Positions 17,567 through 25,567 are shown, counted from the first letter of the stretch. The stretch: 56,184 nt of DNA from Actinomycetota bacterium (GCA_009886035.1 VFJN01000080.1:1-56184), one strand, 5' to 3'. Program-made: numbers and translations. Notes: generated by a model from the sequence alone, not told the origin.

Positions 17567-18963
17567 GCTGAGCCACTCTCGCCACCGGTGGCCGGGGCGG
17601 CGGGGATCACGATGACGGCGTCGAGCCCCCCGCCGGGGGTGGCCTGGAGGCGAGCGGTGGCGCGATTGTTGGCACACAGGCGTCGGACGATGGCCAGGCC
17701 CAGGCCGGTGCCATCGGGGCGGAGGCCCCAATGGCGATCGAAGGCTCGCTCGAGATCCTCGGCGGCGAGACCCGGGCCGTGGTCGGTCACGTGCAGGGCG
17801 ACGAACTCGCCTTCTCGCGCGCCCCGCAGTTCGAGCTGGCTGCCGGCGGGGGCGGCCACGAGGGCGTTGGCGATGAGGTTGTCGAGCACCTGTTCGAGAT
17901 GGTTGCGGTCGAACAGGATGGTGGCCCCCGCCGCCTCTCTGTCTTCGACCACGATCTCAATGGAACCGTCCTCGGCGGCCGGGGCCCAGGCGGCGGCCCG
18001 TTCCCGCAGGCTCGCCCCCGCGCCGAGGCGCTCCTGCCGGATGGGCTCGCGGTCGATGCGGGTGAAGGCCAACAGTGCATCGATGGTGCGCTCGAGACGT
18101 CCGATATCGGCCAGAACGGCGTCGATGGACGGGTCATCTTCCTGGGTGGCGGCAAGGTTGTCCAAGCGCAACCGCACGGCGGTGAGCGGGGTGCGAAGTT
18201 GATGGGAGGCATCGGCGGCGAAGTCCTGGGACGAGCGAACCAACGACGACAATCGGTCGGCCATGGCATTGAAACGCACGGCCAGATCGCGAACTTCCGG
18301 TGGCCCGGTCTCGACGCTGGCGCGGGAGTCGAGATCTCCTTTTTCGAGTTCGTTGGCTACGCCCTGGAGATCGACCAACGCTCGGGTGGCCCACCGCCCC
18401 ACTCCGAGACCAAGACCAACCGCGACCGCCACGGTAACCAACCCGATGGCCGCCAGGGCCAGCCAGTAGCGGAGCACCTCTTCGTCGAGTTCATGGCGGG
18501 GCCGGCTTACCCGTACAGCACCGATCACGCTGCCTCCGGCGCGGATTGGGGCCGCCACCACGAGGAGGGTCTCCTGGAGGGTGTCGGACCGGCGGGTCAC
18601 GATGGCGGTTTCGCCGGCGAGGGCACTGATCATCTCTGGGCGGGTGGCGAAGGACCGTCCGATGGCAGTCCCCACACCGGTGGTGGGGTCTGAGTCGGCT
18701 ACCACCAGGCCCGCTTGGTCCACGATGACGGCGCGGGCCCCGCTTTGGTCTTGGTAGGCGGCGACGGTGGTACCGATGGTGACGGTGTCGCCGCGCTCGA
18801 GGCTCCCCTCCACGTAGTCGCCAATAGCCAGCGCATCGCGCTCCAAGGCGGTGGTGGCTTCGGTGGTGCGTTGTTGTTTGAAGGTCACCGCCAGGGGTAC
18901 TTCGAGAGCCACCAGCACAACCACCGTGACGGTGAGCAGCACCGCGATGATGCGAGCGGTCAT
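17563..18963 (-). CDS. Sensor histidine kinase
   Basis: A 466-residue membrane kinase. TM1 is at about residues 3-25, the extracytoplasmic sensor at 28-160, TM2 at about 166-190, then a HAMP linker. HisKA has the phosphorylated His254 in DASHQLRTPLTAVRLRL, and the ATPase domain shows N-box LEQVLDNLIANAL, DHGPGL and GTGLGLAIVRRLC. Partner of the response regulator whose stop overlaps its ATG (ATGA). The stimulus is unknown; the divergent Asp-rich exported protein suggests a cation or envelope signal, which is inference. Confidence 0.92.
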   Translation of the reverse strand: MTARIIAVLLTVTVVVLVALEVPLAVTFKQQRTTEATTALERDALAIGDYVEGSLERGDTVTIGTTVAAYQDQSGARAVIVDQAGLVVADSDPTTGVGTAIGRSFATRPEMISALAGETAIVTRRSDTLQETLLVVAAPIRAGGSVIGAVRVSRPRHELDEEVLRYWLALAAIGLVTVAVAVGLGLGVGRWATRALVDLQGVANELEKGDLDSRASVETGPPEVRDLAVRFNAMADRLSSLVRSSQDFAADASHQLRTPLTAVRLRLDNLAATQEDDPSIDAVLADIGRLERTIDALLAFTRIDREPIRQERLGAGASLRERAAAWAPAAEDGSIEIVVEDREAAGATILFDRNHLEQVLDNLIANALVAAPAGSQLELRGAREGEFVALHVTDHGPGLAAEDLERAFDRHWGLRPDGTGLGLAIVRRLCANNRATARLQATPGGGLDAVIVIPAAPATGGESGSA

Positions 18964-19640
18964 GGCAACGGTTCGCTCGGTCGGGCCCGAAACCCCACGC
19001 CCCGAACCGTTTCGATCAGCGTCGGATCACCAAGTTTGCGGCGCAGCGAAGCGATGTGAACGTCGAGGGTTTTGGTGGGGCCAAACCAATTGCGGTCCCA
19101 GACCTCCTCGAGGATTCCTTGGCGCGTGCGGATGGCCCCAGGGTCTTCGATGAGATAGCGGAGGAGGTCGAACTCCTTAGGGGTGAGGTCCACGGCGGTG
19201 CCCTCCACCCGGGCTTCGTGGGTGCGCACGTCTACGGCGATGGGACCACACTCGAGCCGATCCGGGTGTTCGCGGTGCTCCGACGGTCCCCGGCGCCGCA
19301 GGACGGCACGAATGCGGGCGAGCAACTCGCGGAATCCGAAGGGTTTTCCGAGGTAGTCGTCGGCTCCTAATTCAAGCCCGACCACTCGATCGGTTTCCGT
19401 GTCTCGGGCGGTCAACACGATGATGGGTACGTCGCTGGCTTGGCGCAACGCGCGGCAGACGTCTAGGCCATCGAGGTCGGGCAGGCCGAGGTCGAGCAAC
19501 ACCAAGTCGAACCCTTCGTGGGCCTCCGCGAGGGCGCCACCGCCGGTGGTCACCCAGGTAACCACGAAGCGCTCGCGTTCGAGGCCCGCGATCAACGATT
19601 CGGCGATGGACTCGTCGTCCTCAACGAGTAAGACCCTCAT
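18960..19640 (-). CDS. OmpR/PhoB-family response regulator
   Basis: A 226-residue regulator. The receiver domain has acidic DD at 8-9, phospho-acceptor Asp50 (VLLDLGLPDLDG), Thr77 and Lys99 (LGKPFGF). The winged-helix DNA-binding domain follows (VDLTPKEFDLLRYL, KTLDVHIASLRRKLG). Start ATG 19640 gives the normal MRVLLVEDD start; the longer ORF enters the promoter region. Divergent from the Asp-repeat protein gene across 152 bases, so that gene is an obvious candidate target, along with its own operon. Confidence 0.94.
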   Translation of the reverse strand: MRVLLVEDDESIAESLIAGLERERFVVTWVTTGGGALAEAHEGFDLVLLDLGLPDLDGLDVCRALRQASDVPIIVLTARDTETDRVVGLELGADDYLGKPFGFRELLARIRAVLRRRGPSEHREHPDRLECGPIAVDVRTHEARVEGTAVDLTPKEFDLLRYLIEDPGAIRTRQGILEEVWDRNWFGPTKTLDVHIASLRRKLGDPTLIETVRGVGFRARPSEPLP

Positions 19641-19792
19641 GGTGACATTCTGGTCGGGATCACCGTCAGCAGGGGTGTGCTTACCAAAACTTTGCCAAAT
19701 GATGGTGTAGTCGTGGGGCTGACCTAGCCGATACCTGGGGAACGCATCCCTATGGTGGACGCAGTATCTCCCCGACGTGAAAGGCACGCTCC

Positions 19793-20302
19793 ATGAAAAA
19801 CCCCCTCAAAGATTTGTCCCGAGCGAAGGCCCTTGGCATCGCTGGTGTAGCCGCCGGTGTGATGGCCTTTGGCGGCTCGGCCGCCGCGATGAGTGTGGGG
19901 CTGATCAACGGCTCTTCTCCCGAGCCCTTCAGCCCGGCGGACGTTGTGGTGGCCGACGACACTCCCACCACCGCCGACGATACGCCGGTGGATCCGGACG
20001 AATCCTCGCCGGCCGATGACGCCGATGATGCCGATGAGGCCGATGACGCCACCGACGGCGTGAATGACGATGACGCCGATGACGCCGATGACGCCGATGA
20101 CGCTGATGACGCGGATGACGCTGATGAGGCTGATGACGCCGATGACGCTGATGACGCGGATGACGCCGATGACGCCGATGACGCCGATGACGCTGATGAC
20201 GCTGATGACGCTGATGACGCCGATGACGCGGATGAGGACGATGACGCGGATGAGGACGATGACGCGGATGAGGACGATGACGCCGATGAGGCCGATGACT
20301 GA
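19793..20302 (+). CDS. Exported Asp-Asp-Ala repeat protein
   Basis: A 169-residue protein. Residues 1-33 look like a signal peptide (ALGIAGVAAGVMAFGGSAAA), followed by a short spacer with Asp/Pro/Thr and then about 90 residues of DDA, DEA and DED triplets to the C-terminus. It would be one of the most acidic proteins of the cell and disordered unless it binds cations such as calcium. AAAGG stands about 10 bases before the ATG. No sortase motif or membrane tail follows, so it is released or trapped in the wall. Divergent from the two-component system; probably regulated by it. Confidence 0.75.
   Translation: MKNPLKDLSRAKALGIAGVAAGVMAFGGSAAAMSVGLINGSSPEPFSPADVVVADDTPTTADDTPVDPDESSPADDADDADEADDATDGVNDDDADDADDADDADDADDADEADDADDADDADDADDADDADDADDADDADDADDADEDDDADEDDDADEDDDADEADD
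20023..20300 (+). repeat. 9-bp tandem repeat (GATGACGCC and variants)
   Basis: About thirty in-frame copies of a 9-base unit, mainly GATGACGCC with GATGACGCT, GATGACGCG, GATGAGGCC and GATGAGGAC variants. Unit length is a multiple of three, so copy-number change alters protein length without frameshift. The repeat leaves several frames open on both strands, which explains the long low-complexity shadow ORFs (IGVIS.., SSASSA.., TPMTPM..). Confidence 0.9.
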
Positions 20303-20610
20303 ATCTCCCTCGGGGCCATCGGCCCGTAGGGGGCGAGGGCCCGACCCCGCCGCTGTCATGCTGCGAGCAATGCCCGCATGGGGGTTGGTGGGGTGGCGCT
20401 GGCGGTCATGCTCGACCTAGTTGCCCTCATGGGAGCAGGAACCACCAATGTGGCGGCGACCACCGCCCCCGCAGTGGTTCCCGCTCCCGGGCTGGCTCTG
20501 TCCCGAAGCTGGCCCCCTCGGCGGGCACCTCTCCCGCCTCCGCCGGGGGCCTGAGGTCATCAGGGGCGGGCACTCGCCCGTGATGGGAGCAGTGCTTTAC
20601 GCTGGTGGGC
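20303..20610. other. 308-base gap with one weak small ORF
   Basis: No convincing gene. A 58-codon frame at 20378-20554 begins with a hydrophobic stretch (VALAVMLDLVALMGAG) then Ala/Pro/Thr, like a signal peptide, but has no ribosome-binding site and is below the ORF track limit. The short inverted repeat GGGCCatcGGCCC around 20313-20325 might help terminate the repeat-protein transcript. Confidence 0.35.
20598..20603 (+). promoter_or_regulatory. Leaderless -10 box (TACGCT) before the PLP enzyme
   Basis: TACGCT, seven bases, then ATG 20611. The spacing fits leaderless transcription and selects Met 20611 over GTG 20605. Confidence 0.55.
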
Positions 20611-21861
20611 ATGCCGCTCACTCCATCCGGACAATCACCGCAGGAAATCGTGGCGGCCCTCACGGGGATGCGGGGCAACGATGCTCGTTGGCAGGACGGT
20701 CGCACGTTCGGCATGGTCTACGACGCCGGCCCGGAAGCGCATGCGATGCTCGAGACCGTGGCGGCGATGTTCCTGCACGACAACGCCCTCAACACGATGG
20801 CGTTCCCGAGCCTGGCCCGCATCCAGTCGGAGGTGGTGGGCATCACGGCCGATCTCCTCCACGGACCGGAGGCCTCCGGTTTCATGACCTCCGGCGGCAC
20901 CGAGAGCATTCTGCTGGCCGTGAAGGCGGCGCGCGAGAGGTGCCGTGAGGAGCGGGGCGTCACGGCCCCGGAGATCGTGTTGCCGGTCAGTGCCCACGCC
21001 GCGTTCCACAAGGCGGCCCACTACTTCGGGCTCACCATTCGTCGGGTCCCGGTACTAGCCGACTGGCGGGCTGATGTGGTCGCCGCCGCCGAAGTAGTGA
21101 ACGAGAACACGGTGTTGGTGGTGGGATCGGCGCCGCAGTATCCGCAGGGCGTGATCGATCCGATCCCGGAATTGGCGGCCCTGGCGGCCTCGGTGGGGGC
21201 CAACTTCCACACGGACGCGTGCATGGGCGGCTTCCTCCTGCCGTTTATGGAGCAATTGGGCATGGAGGTGGCGCCCTGGGATTTCCGGGTGGATGGTGTC
21301 ACCACTATTTCGGCCGACATCCACAAACTTGGGTACGCGCCCAAGGGGGCGTCGGTGATCCTGCATCGCACCAAGGCGTTGCGTAAGCACCAGACGTTCG
21401 TCTTCGACGATTGGCTGGGCGGCTTTTACGCCTCGCCGGGTTTGCAGGGCACGCGCTCTGGTTTACCGATGGCCTGTGCCTGGGCGATCTTGCACTATCT
21501 CGGGACTGAGGGCTACCAGCGTCTGGCCCAGGTCACCATCGACACGCATCGGCGCATGGTCGAGGGCATACGAGACATCCCGGGCCTGGCGGTGCTCGGC
21601 GAACCCGAGGCGCATCTCGTGGCGATGGCGATTGCTCCGGGCTACGAAGAGGCACTGGATGTCTTTGCCGTGGGTGATGCTCTGCAAACCAAAGGTTGGT
21701 TCCACGACCGACAGACGCCTCCGGACTCGCTGCACGCCACTGTCAGTGCTGGCAATGCGCCGGTGATCGAGGAGTACCTGGCCGATCTGGCTACCTGTGT
21801 CGGAGAGGTTGGGGGTACCCGTCTCACCGACCGGTCCACCAACTACGCCACCCTCGAGTAG
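20611..21861 (+). CDS. PLP-dependent lyase/decarboxylase, sphingosine-1-phosphate-lyase-like
   Basis: A 416-residue fold-type-I PLP enzyme of the group II decarboxylase/S1P lyase family. FMTSGGTESILLAVKAAR binds the cofactor phosphate, TDACMGGFLLPF holds the ring-facing Asp, and Lys239 in SADIHKLGYAPKG forms the internal aldimine. The ending resembles S1P lyases (ATVSAGNAPVIEEYLADL) more than glutamate or aromatic decarboxylases. It would cleave a phosphorylated long-chain base or decarboxylate an amino acid; no sphingolipid gene is adjacent, so the substrate stays open. Monocistronic. Confidence 0.82.
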   Translation: MPLTPSGQSPQEIVAALTGMRGNDARWQDGRTFGMVYDAGPEAHAMLETVAAMFLHDNALNTMAFPSLARIQSEVVGITADLLHGPEASGFMTSGGTESILLAVKAARERCREERGVTAPEIVLPVSAHAAFHKAAHYFGLTIRRVPVLADWRADVVAAAEVVNENTVLVVGSAPQYPQGVIDPIPELAALAASVGANFHTDACMGGFLLPFMEQLGMEVAPWDFRVDGVTTISADIHKLGYAPKGASVILHRTKALRKHQTFVFDDWLGGFYASPGLQGTRSGLPMACAWAILHYLGTEGYQRLAQVTIDTHRRMVEGIRDIPGLAVLGEPEAHLVAMAIAPGYEEALDVFAVGDALQTKGWFHDRQTPPDSLHATVSAGNAPVIEEYLADLATCVGEVGGTRLTDRSTNYATLE

Positions 21862-21963
21862 CCCCTCGGTGGGGGCGGGCCACGGCGATGGGGGAGCGAG
21901 TGGGCCGGGCGTCACCACCCCGGGAGAAGCCCGTCGCGGTGGGGCTCGGGTGGCGTATCCACC

Positions 21964-21985
21964 CGCCTGACTGGTGGGTCAGGCG
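21964..21985. terminator. 8-bp-stem hairpin downstream of the PLP gene
   Basis: CGCCTGAC-tggtgg-GTCAGGCG is a perfect 8-bp stem with a 6-base loop, about 100 bases after the PLP gene and 58 before the VOC gene. A smaller hairpin (GGCGG-tgtag-CCGCC) and a T6 tract follow. Terminator is likeliest; an operator for the next gene is possible. Confidence 0.45.
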
Positions 21986-22042
21986 TGGTAAGTTGGGGCG
22001 GTGTAGCCGCCGGGCACACGGGTTTTTTCTGGGGGTGTGGCA

Positions 22043-22594
22043 GTGCCTGAGTCGCCGTTCGAGTTTCAGGGGATCAATCACCTGGCCCTGGTGTGCAAAG
22101 ACATGGCTCGCACCGTGTCTTTCTACCGGGACGTGCTGGGGCTGCGGTTGATCAAGACGATTGAGTTGCCGATGGGGATGGGGCAGCATTTCTTCTTCGA
22201 CTGTGGCGGCAACAATACGCTGGCGTTTTTTTGGTTCCCGGATGCGCCGCCCGCGGCACCGGGGGTAGCCGCCCCGGCTTATCGGCCCGACACCGGAGAA
22301 CTCTTGTCGGCCCACGGTTCGATGAACCATGTGGCCTTTAACGTGCCCGCTGAGGCCATCGAAGGCTACGCCGAGCGTCTGCGGGCGGCCGGGGTGGCCT
22401 GCACCGATGTGGCCAACCACGACGACAGCGAGTTTGGCCTCAGCGCGGAAATGCACCCGGGGGTGTTCCTCCGGTCGATCTATTTCCAGGATCCCGATGG
22501 CATTCTCCTCGAGTTCGCCTGCTGGGAGCGGGCCCTGACGGCCGAAGATGTCGCGCACGAACCGGCCACGGCCGTCGTCGCCGCCACTCACTGA
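22043..22594 (+). CDS. VOC-family protein (glyoxalase/dioxygenase fold)
   Basis: A 183-residue metalloprotein of the vicinal-oxygen-chelate superfamily. It has paired beta-alpha-beta modules: INHLALVCKDMARTVSFYRD and VLGLRLIKTIELP, then MNHVAFNVPAEAIEGYAERL and IYFQDPDGILLEFACWE. Metal ligands would be His of NHLALV, His of NHVAFN and the Glu of LLEFAC. A GGGGG tract seven bases before GTG 22043 supports that start over 22037. Four bases separate it from the downstream carboxymuconolactone-decarboxylase-like gene; the pair may handle an aromatic or peroxide intermediate. Confidence 0.85.
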   Translation: MPESPFEFQGINHLALVCKDMARTVSFYRDVLGLRLIKTIELPMGMGQHFFFDCGGNNTLAFFWFPDAPPAAPGVAAPAYRPDTGELLSAHGSMNHVAFNVPAEAIEGYAERLRAAGVACTDVANHDDSEFGLSAEMHPGVFLRSIYFQDPDGILLEFACWERALTAEDVAHEPATAVVAATH

Positions 22595-22598
22595 TCTG

Positions 22599-23243
22599 AT
22601 GCCCCGGCTGCGCCAGGTACCTCGGGCCGAGGTGGAAACGCCGCTGATTGCCACCATGTACGGCCTGCTGTTTGGCGACCGGGATCCAGTGGCGGAACCG
22701 GGCACGGAAACCGGCTCCCCCGGAGACTGGTGGACCGCCTTCGCCAACGTGCCCGACGTGTTCGAGCATGCCGTGCAGGGCTTTGGGCTCTATCGGAGCC
22801 CCCAGCGGCACCTCGACCCAGTGCTACGCGAATTCGCCCAGGCGCGAGCGGGTTGGGCGGCCCAGAGCCAGTTCGTATTCTCGCAGCACTGCAAATCACT
22901 GCGCGAACTCGGCGTATCCGACGAGCGCATCGCCGCCATTCCGCATTGGGCGGCCGCTGACTGCTTCACCCCCGTCGAGCGTTTGGTGTTGGCCTACAGC
23001 GACTGCCTTGTCTACGACCTCGGTCGCGTGCCCGATGGCCTGTTCGCCGCCCTGCGGGAGCACTTCGACGACGTTGAGTTGCTCGAACTCACTTACATCA
23101 CGGCGCTGTACCTTCAGCACGCGGTGATGGCGAGGGCATTGCGCACGGAGTTCGACGACGTCGACGAACGTATCGTGGAGGTGGATCCCCCGGCGGATGC
23201 ATCCGACCCCACTCGGCCCGAAGAGGCCGGCGAGAGCAGGTAG
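22599..23243 (+). CDS. Carboxymuconolactone decarboxylase/AhpD-like protein
   Basis: A 214-residue all-helical protein with the CMD/AhpD pattern: EFAQARAGWAAQSQFVFSQH followed by CKSLRELGVSDERI, and a later FTPVERLVLAYSDCLV. It keeps a single cysteine in SQHCKS rather than the CxxC of AhpD, so peroxidase-partner activity is doubtful; a decarboxylase or isomerase role is more likely. The start at ATG 22599 is four bases after the VOC stop and fits an operon; the ORF track's earlier start overlaps the VOC gene. The last ~25 residues are acidic and probably disordered. Confidence 0.8.
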   Translation: MPRLRQVPRAEVETPLIATMYGLLFGDRDPVAEPGTETGSPGDWWTAFANVPDVFEHAVQGFGLYRSPQRHLDPVLREFAQARAGWAAQSQFVFSQHCKSLRELGVSDERIAAIPHWAAADCFTPVERLVLAYSDCLVYDLGRVPDGLFAALREHFDDVELLELTYITALYLQHAVMARALRTEFDDVDERIVEVDPPADASDPTRPEEAGESR

Positions 23244-23307
23244 CCCAACCGCCACGCACCCAACCCCGGCCATCCACCCGCCGCTCGCTCGGAGGGAGCC
23301 GCCGGCC

Positions 23308-24831
23308 TCAGGTCCCGAGACGGTTGAGGATGTTGGTGGTGATTTGTTCGATCTGGGGGTCGCGGCCGCTGAGACCGTGGGCCCAGTCGGTGCTGCCGGA
23401 GGTAATCGCGACGCCGCCGGCGGCGGAGGTGTAGGTGCCCAAAACGGCGTGGCCGTAGGAGATGCGCTCGACGTCTTCGTTGGCGCGGGAGCCGAACAGG
23501 CGGGCGGCGATGAACTCCACCTCGGAGGGCGCGTTGGGGGCGGGCGGACGGGCGGCGGTGGTGCGGGTGAAGTGGGCGGCCGGCGCCGTGCCGAGGATCT
23601 CGAAATCAACGGGCGTGCCGTCGGTACCAGTGGGGTAGGGCAACCCGTCTCGATACGTGAAGTCGCAGCCGTCGCACTCGTAGCCCACCGCGGTCGCCGC
23701 CGCCCCGAGCACGTCGCCATAACCGATGCCGGTGTTGGCGAAGATCCAGTGATCCGGCCGGTGCACGGTGTACCCGCCCGCCCCGGCGGTGGCCCGCTGG
23801 CCGATGCGGTGGTAGCCGCCACGGGCGAAACTCACCCCGGTCATGTGGTTCTCGGGCCGCTCAATGAGATGGTCGGACCACATGCTCGTGAGTTCGCTCA
23901 CCCGGTCGGTGCCAAACACCGGGTCCTGTTTGAAGAACCCCTTGTAGCCCACCATTGTCTTGGCAGGGCCTTCGGGCGTGGGGTCCTCGTGGCGCACCTG
24001 CCAGAACGCCGTGTTGCCGGAGAAAAAGGCGGCGTGTCCACCACTGCTGATGAAGCCCTCCACCGCGTCGCGCATGCCGGAGGACCAGTACTCGTCGTGG
24101 CCCACGGAGAGGAACAGCGAGTAGCCGCTGGCGCGTAACAACCCGGGGTGATCCGCCACGTCGGGGTTGGTGACCACATCGATGGCATGGCCATGCTGCT
24201 CGGCCCACGCGATGAACGGCAGTTCCCAATCCGGCCAGCCCGCCGAGCCGGCATAGGGAGAGAGGTGATTCAACGCCAGATACCCCACGTGGGCTGCCAT
24301 GTGGGGATCAGGGGGAACGGTGGTGGTGATGCGGCGGCCGAGGCCGGGGGGTTTGGACAGGTAGCCGGGGGCCATCGGTCGTTGGAGCGAGACTTGGGTG
24401 CCGCCCGTGTAGAGGTTGCGGCCACCGAAGTCGTTGTAGGCATGCCAGGTATTGGTAGCCAGGGCGAGCAGGATCGAGGCGGTTGGGGCACCGATGCGCG
24501 GCCGCACGACGAAGAACGCGTGACTGCGGCGCCGTTTTCCGTCGACGTCGATCTCCAGGACCACCTCGTAGTAACCCGAGCGCCAGGCGCTCTCGACGTT
24601 GAGAACGAACGCGGCCGGCCAGCCGCAGCCGTGAGCGGCGGCATCGGCGGGGATGGGGTGGTTGTCGCTGGGGACGGCCTCATCGGTGAATACCACGGTG
24701 CGTTCGCCGCCCACCCGGGCCACCTCCACCGACACCGGCCGGGCTCCCGCCGAGGAGAGATGGAGTCCCACGGTTTCGCCCCCCACTACTGATTGAGGCC
24801 AGCAGTACCCCGTCACCGTTTCGAACGCCAT
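23308..24831 (-). CDS. N,N-dimethylformamidase large-subunit-like protein
   Basis: A 507-residue protein matching the beta/large-subunit domain of N,N-dimethylformamidase. An N-terminal beta-sandwich (PQSVVGGETVGLHLSSAG) precedes a glutaminase-like core with WHAYNDFGGRNLYTGG, LSVGHDEYWSSGMRDAVEGF and GHAAFFSGNTAFWQ. In DMFase this subunit binds a mononuclear iron by Tyr and Glu residues; several candidates are visible but I cannot assign them. It is shorter than the ~760-residue Paracoccus subunit and no small-subunit gene is adjacent. Such homologues are common in actinobacteria with unknown substrates. Confidence 0.75.
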   Translation of the reverse strand: MAFETVTGYCWPQSVVGGETVGLHLSSAGARPVSVEVARVGGERTVVFTDEAVPSDNHPIPADAAAHGCGWPAAFVLNVESAWRSGYYEVVLEIDVDGKRRRSHAFFVVRPRIGAPTASILLALATNTWHAYNDFGGRNLYTGGTQVSLQRPMAPGYLSKPPGLGRRITTTVPPDPHMAAHVGYLALNHLSPYAGSAGWPDWELPFIAWAEQHGHAIDVVTNPDVADHPGLLRASGYSLFLSVGHDEYWSSGMRDAVEGFISSGGHAAFFSGNTAFWQVRHEDPTPEGPAKTMVGYKGFFKQDPVFGTDRVSELTSMWSDHLIERPENHMTGVSFARGGYHRIGQRATAGAGGYTVHRPDHWIFANTGIGYGDVLGAAATAVGYECDGCDFTYRDGLPYPTGTDGTPVDFEILGTAPAAHFTRTTAARPPAPNAPSEVEFIAARLFGSRANEDVERISYGHAVLGTYTSAAGGVAITSGSTDWAHGLSGRDPQIEQITTNILNRLGT

Positions 24832-24839
24832 GGGGGAGG

Positions 24840-24845
24840 ACCCTA
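24840..24845 (-). promoter_or_regulatory. Leaderless -10 box (TAGGGT) of the DMFase-like gene
   Basis: On the minus strand TAGGGT is eight bases before ATG 24831. It lies back-to-back with the box of the divergent PCD-VOC gene. Confidence 0.4.
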
Positions 24846-24884
24846 ACGGGGCCGGGACTCCACGGGCACCAGGGGCGGCGCTTC

Positions 24885-24890
24885 TAGAAT
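24885..24890 (+). promoter_or_regulatory. Leaderless -10 box (TAGAAT) of the PCD-VOC gene
   Basis: TAGAAT, seven bases, then ATG 24898. The ATG at 24889 overlaps the box itself, so 24898 is the better start. Confidence 0.6.
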
Positions 24891-24897
24891 GGTGGGT

Positions 24898-25551
24898 ATG
24901 ACCAGACGTCTCAGCCGGGCCGAGTTCCTCGCCACCTACGACCTAGAGGACTGGCGGGTGTTGGGCCGGGCCGCAGAGGCATGGTTCGAGGCCCCCACCT
25001 TCTCCGCCGCCGCCGCCTTCGTGGCCGTGGTGGCCCGCGAAGCGGACGACGTCGATCATCACCCTGATGTGGAACTGCGGTACCCCGGACGCGTTCATGT
25101 GTGCATCACCAGCCACGATGCCGGCGGTCTCACCGACCGGGATGGGGGGCTGGCCCGGGCCATCTCCCAGCGGGCGGCGGCGGCTGGTCTTACCGCGCAG
25201 CCGCGGGCATCGACGCGCGTCGAGGTGGTGATCGGGGCGGTCGACATTGATCGGCTGGTGCCGTTCTGGGCCGCCGTGCTGGGGTATCGGTCCGACCCTG
25301 CCGGCGGCCTGGTTGACCCGCAGGGAATCGGGCCCGCCCTTCGTTTCGAGGGCCGTGACGCACCCACCCCAGTGGGCTTCGGGCGCCGCCTCCTCGTGAG
25401 GGTGGCGGCCGACGAGGCGCCCGGGCGGATCGCCGCGGGAGTGGCCGCCGGGGGCCGGGTCATCCTCGAAATCCCCGCCGACGCCGCCTGGGTGCTGGCT
25501 GACCCCGAGGGCAACGAGGTTGGTCTCGGGGTTGGATCAGAGGAGGAGTAG
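24898..25551 (+). CDS. Pterin-4a-carbinolamine dehydratase fused to a VOC domain
   Basis: A 217-residue fusion. Residues 1-95 are pterin-4a-carbinolamine dehydratase: LSRAEFLATYDLEDWRV, the active-site DDVDHHPDVELRYPGRVHV, and ITSHDAGGLTDRDGGLA. Residues about 105-217 are a glyoxalase-like VOC domain (VVIGAVDIDRLVPFWAAVLG, VLADPEGNEVGLG). The dehydratase half would recycle a pterin cofactor or act as a fold partner; the VOC half lacks an obvious full metal set and may be a ligand-binding module. Start 24898 is set by the leaderless box. This fusion is recurrent in actinobacteria; no aromatic amino acid hydroxylase is nearby. Confidence 0.85.
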   Translation: MTRRLSRAEFLATYDLEDWRVLGRAAEAWFEAPTFSAAAAFVAVVAREADDVDHHPDVELRYPGRVHVCITSHDAGGLTDRDGGLARAISQRAAAAGLTAQPRASTRVEVVIGAVDIDRLVPFWAAVLGYRSDPAGGLVDPQGIGPALRFEGRDAPTPVGFGRRLLVRVAADEAPGRIAAGVAAGGRVILEIPADAAWVLADPEGNEVGLGVGSEEE

Positions 25552-25567
25552 CGGCGAGGAGTCCGGG

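Noticed and set aside
20023-20300. CRISPR-like or satellite array
   Set aside because: Repeat units are contiguous 9-mers with no spacers, and coding in frame.
19750-20359. Minus-strand ORFs of SSASSA and VIGVIS repeats and plus-strand TPMTLM repeats
   Set aside because: By-products of the 9-bp repeat, which contains no stop in several frames; only the Asp-Asp-Ala frame has a start, signal peptide and proper end.
22010-22030. Rho-independent terminator at the T6 tract (22022-22028)
   Set aside because: The nearest hairpin (GGCGG-tgtag-CCGCC) is about 11 bases before the T-run, too far for an intrinsic terminator.
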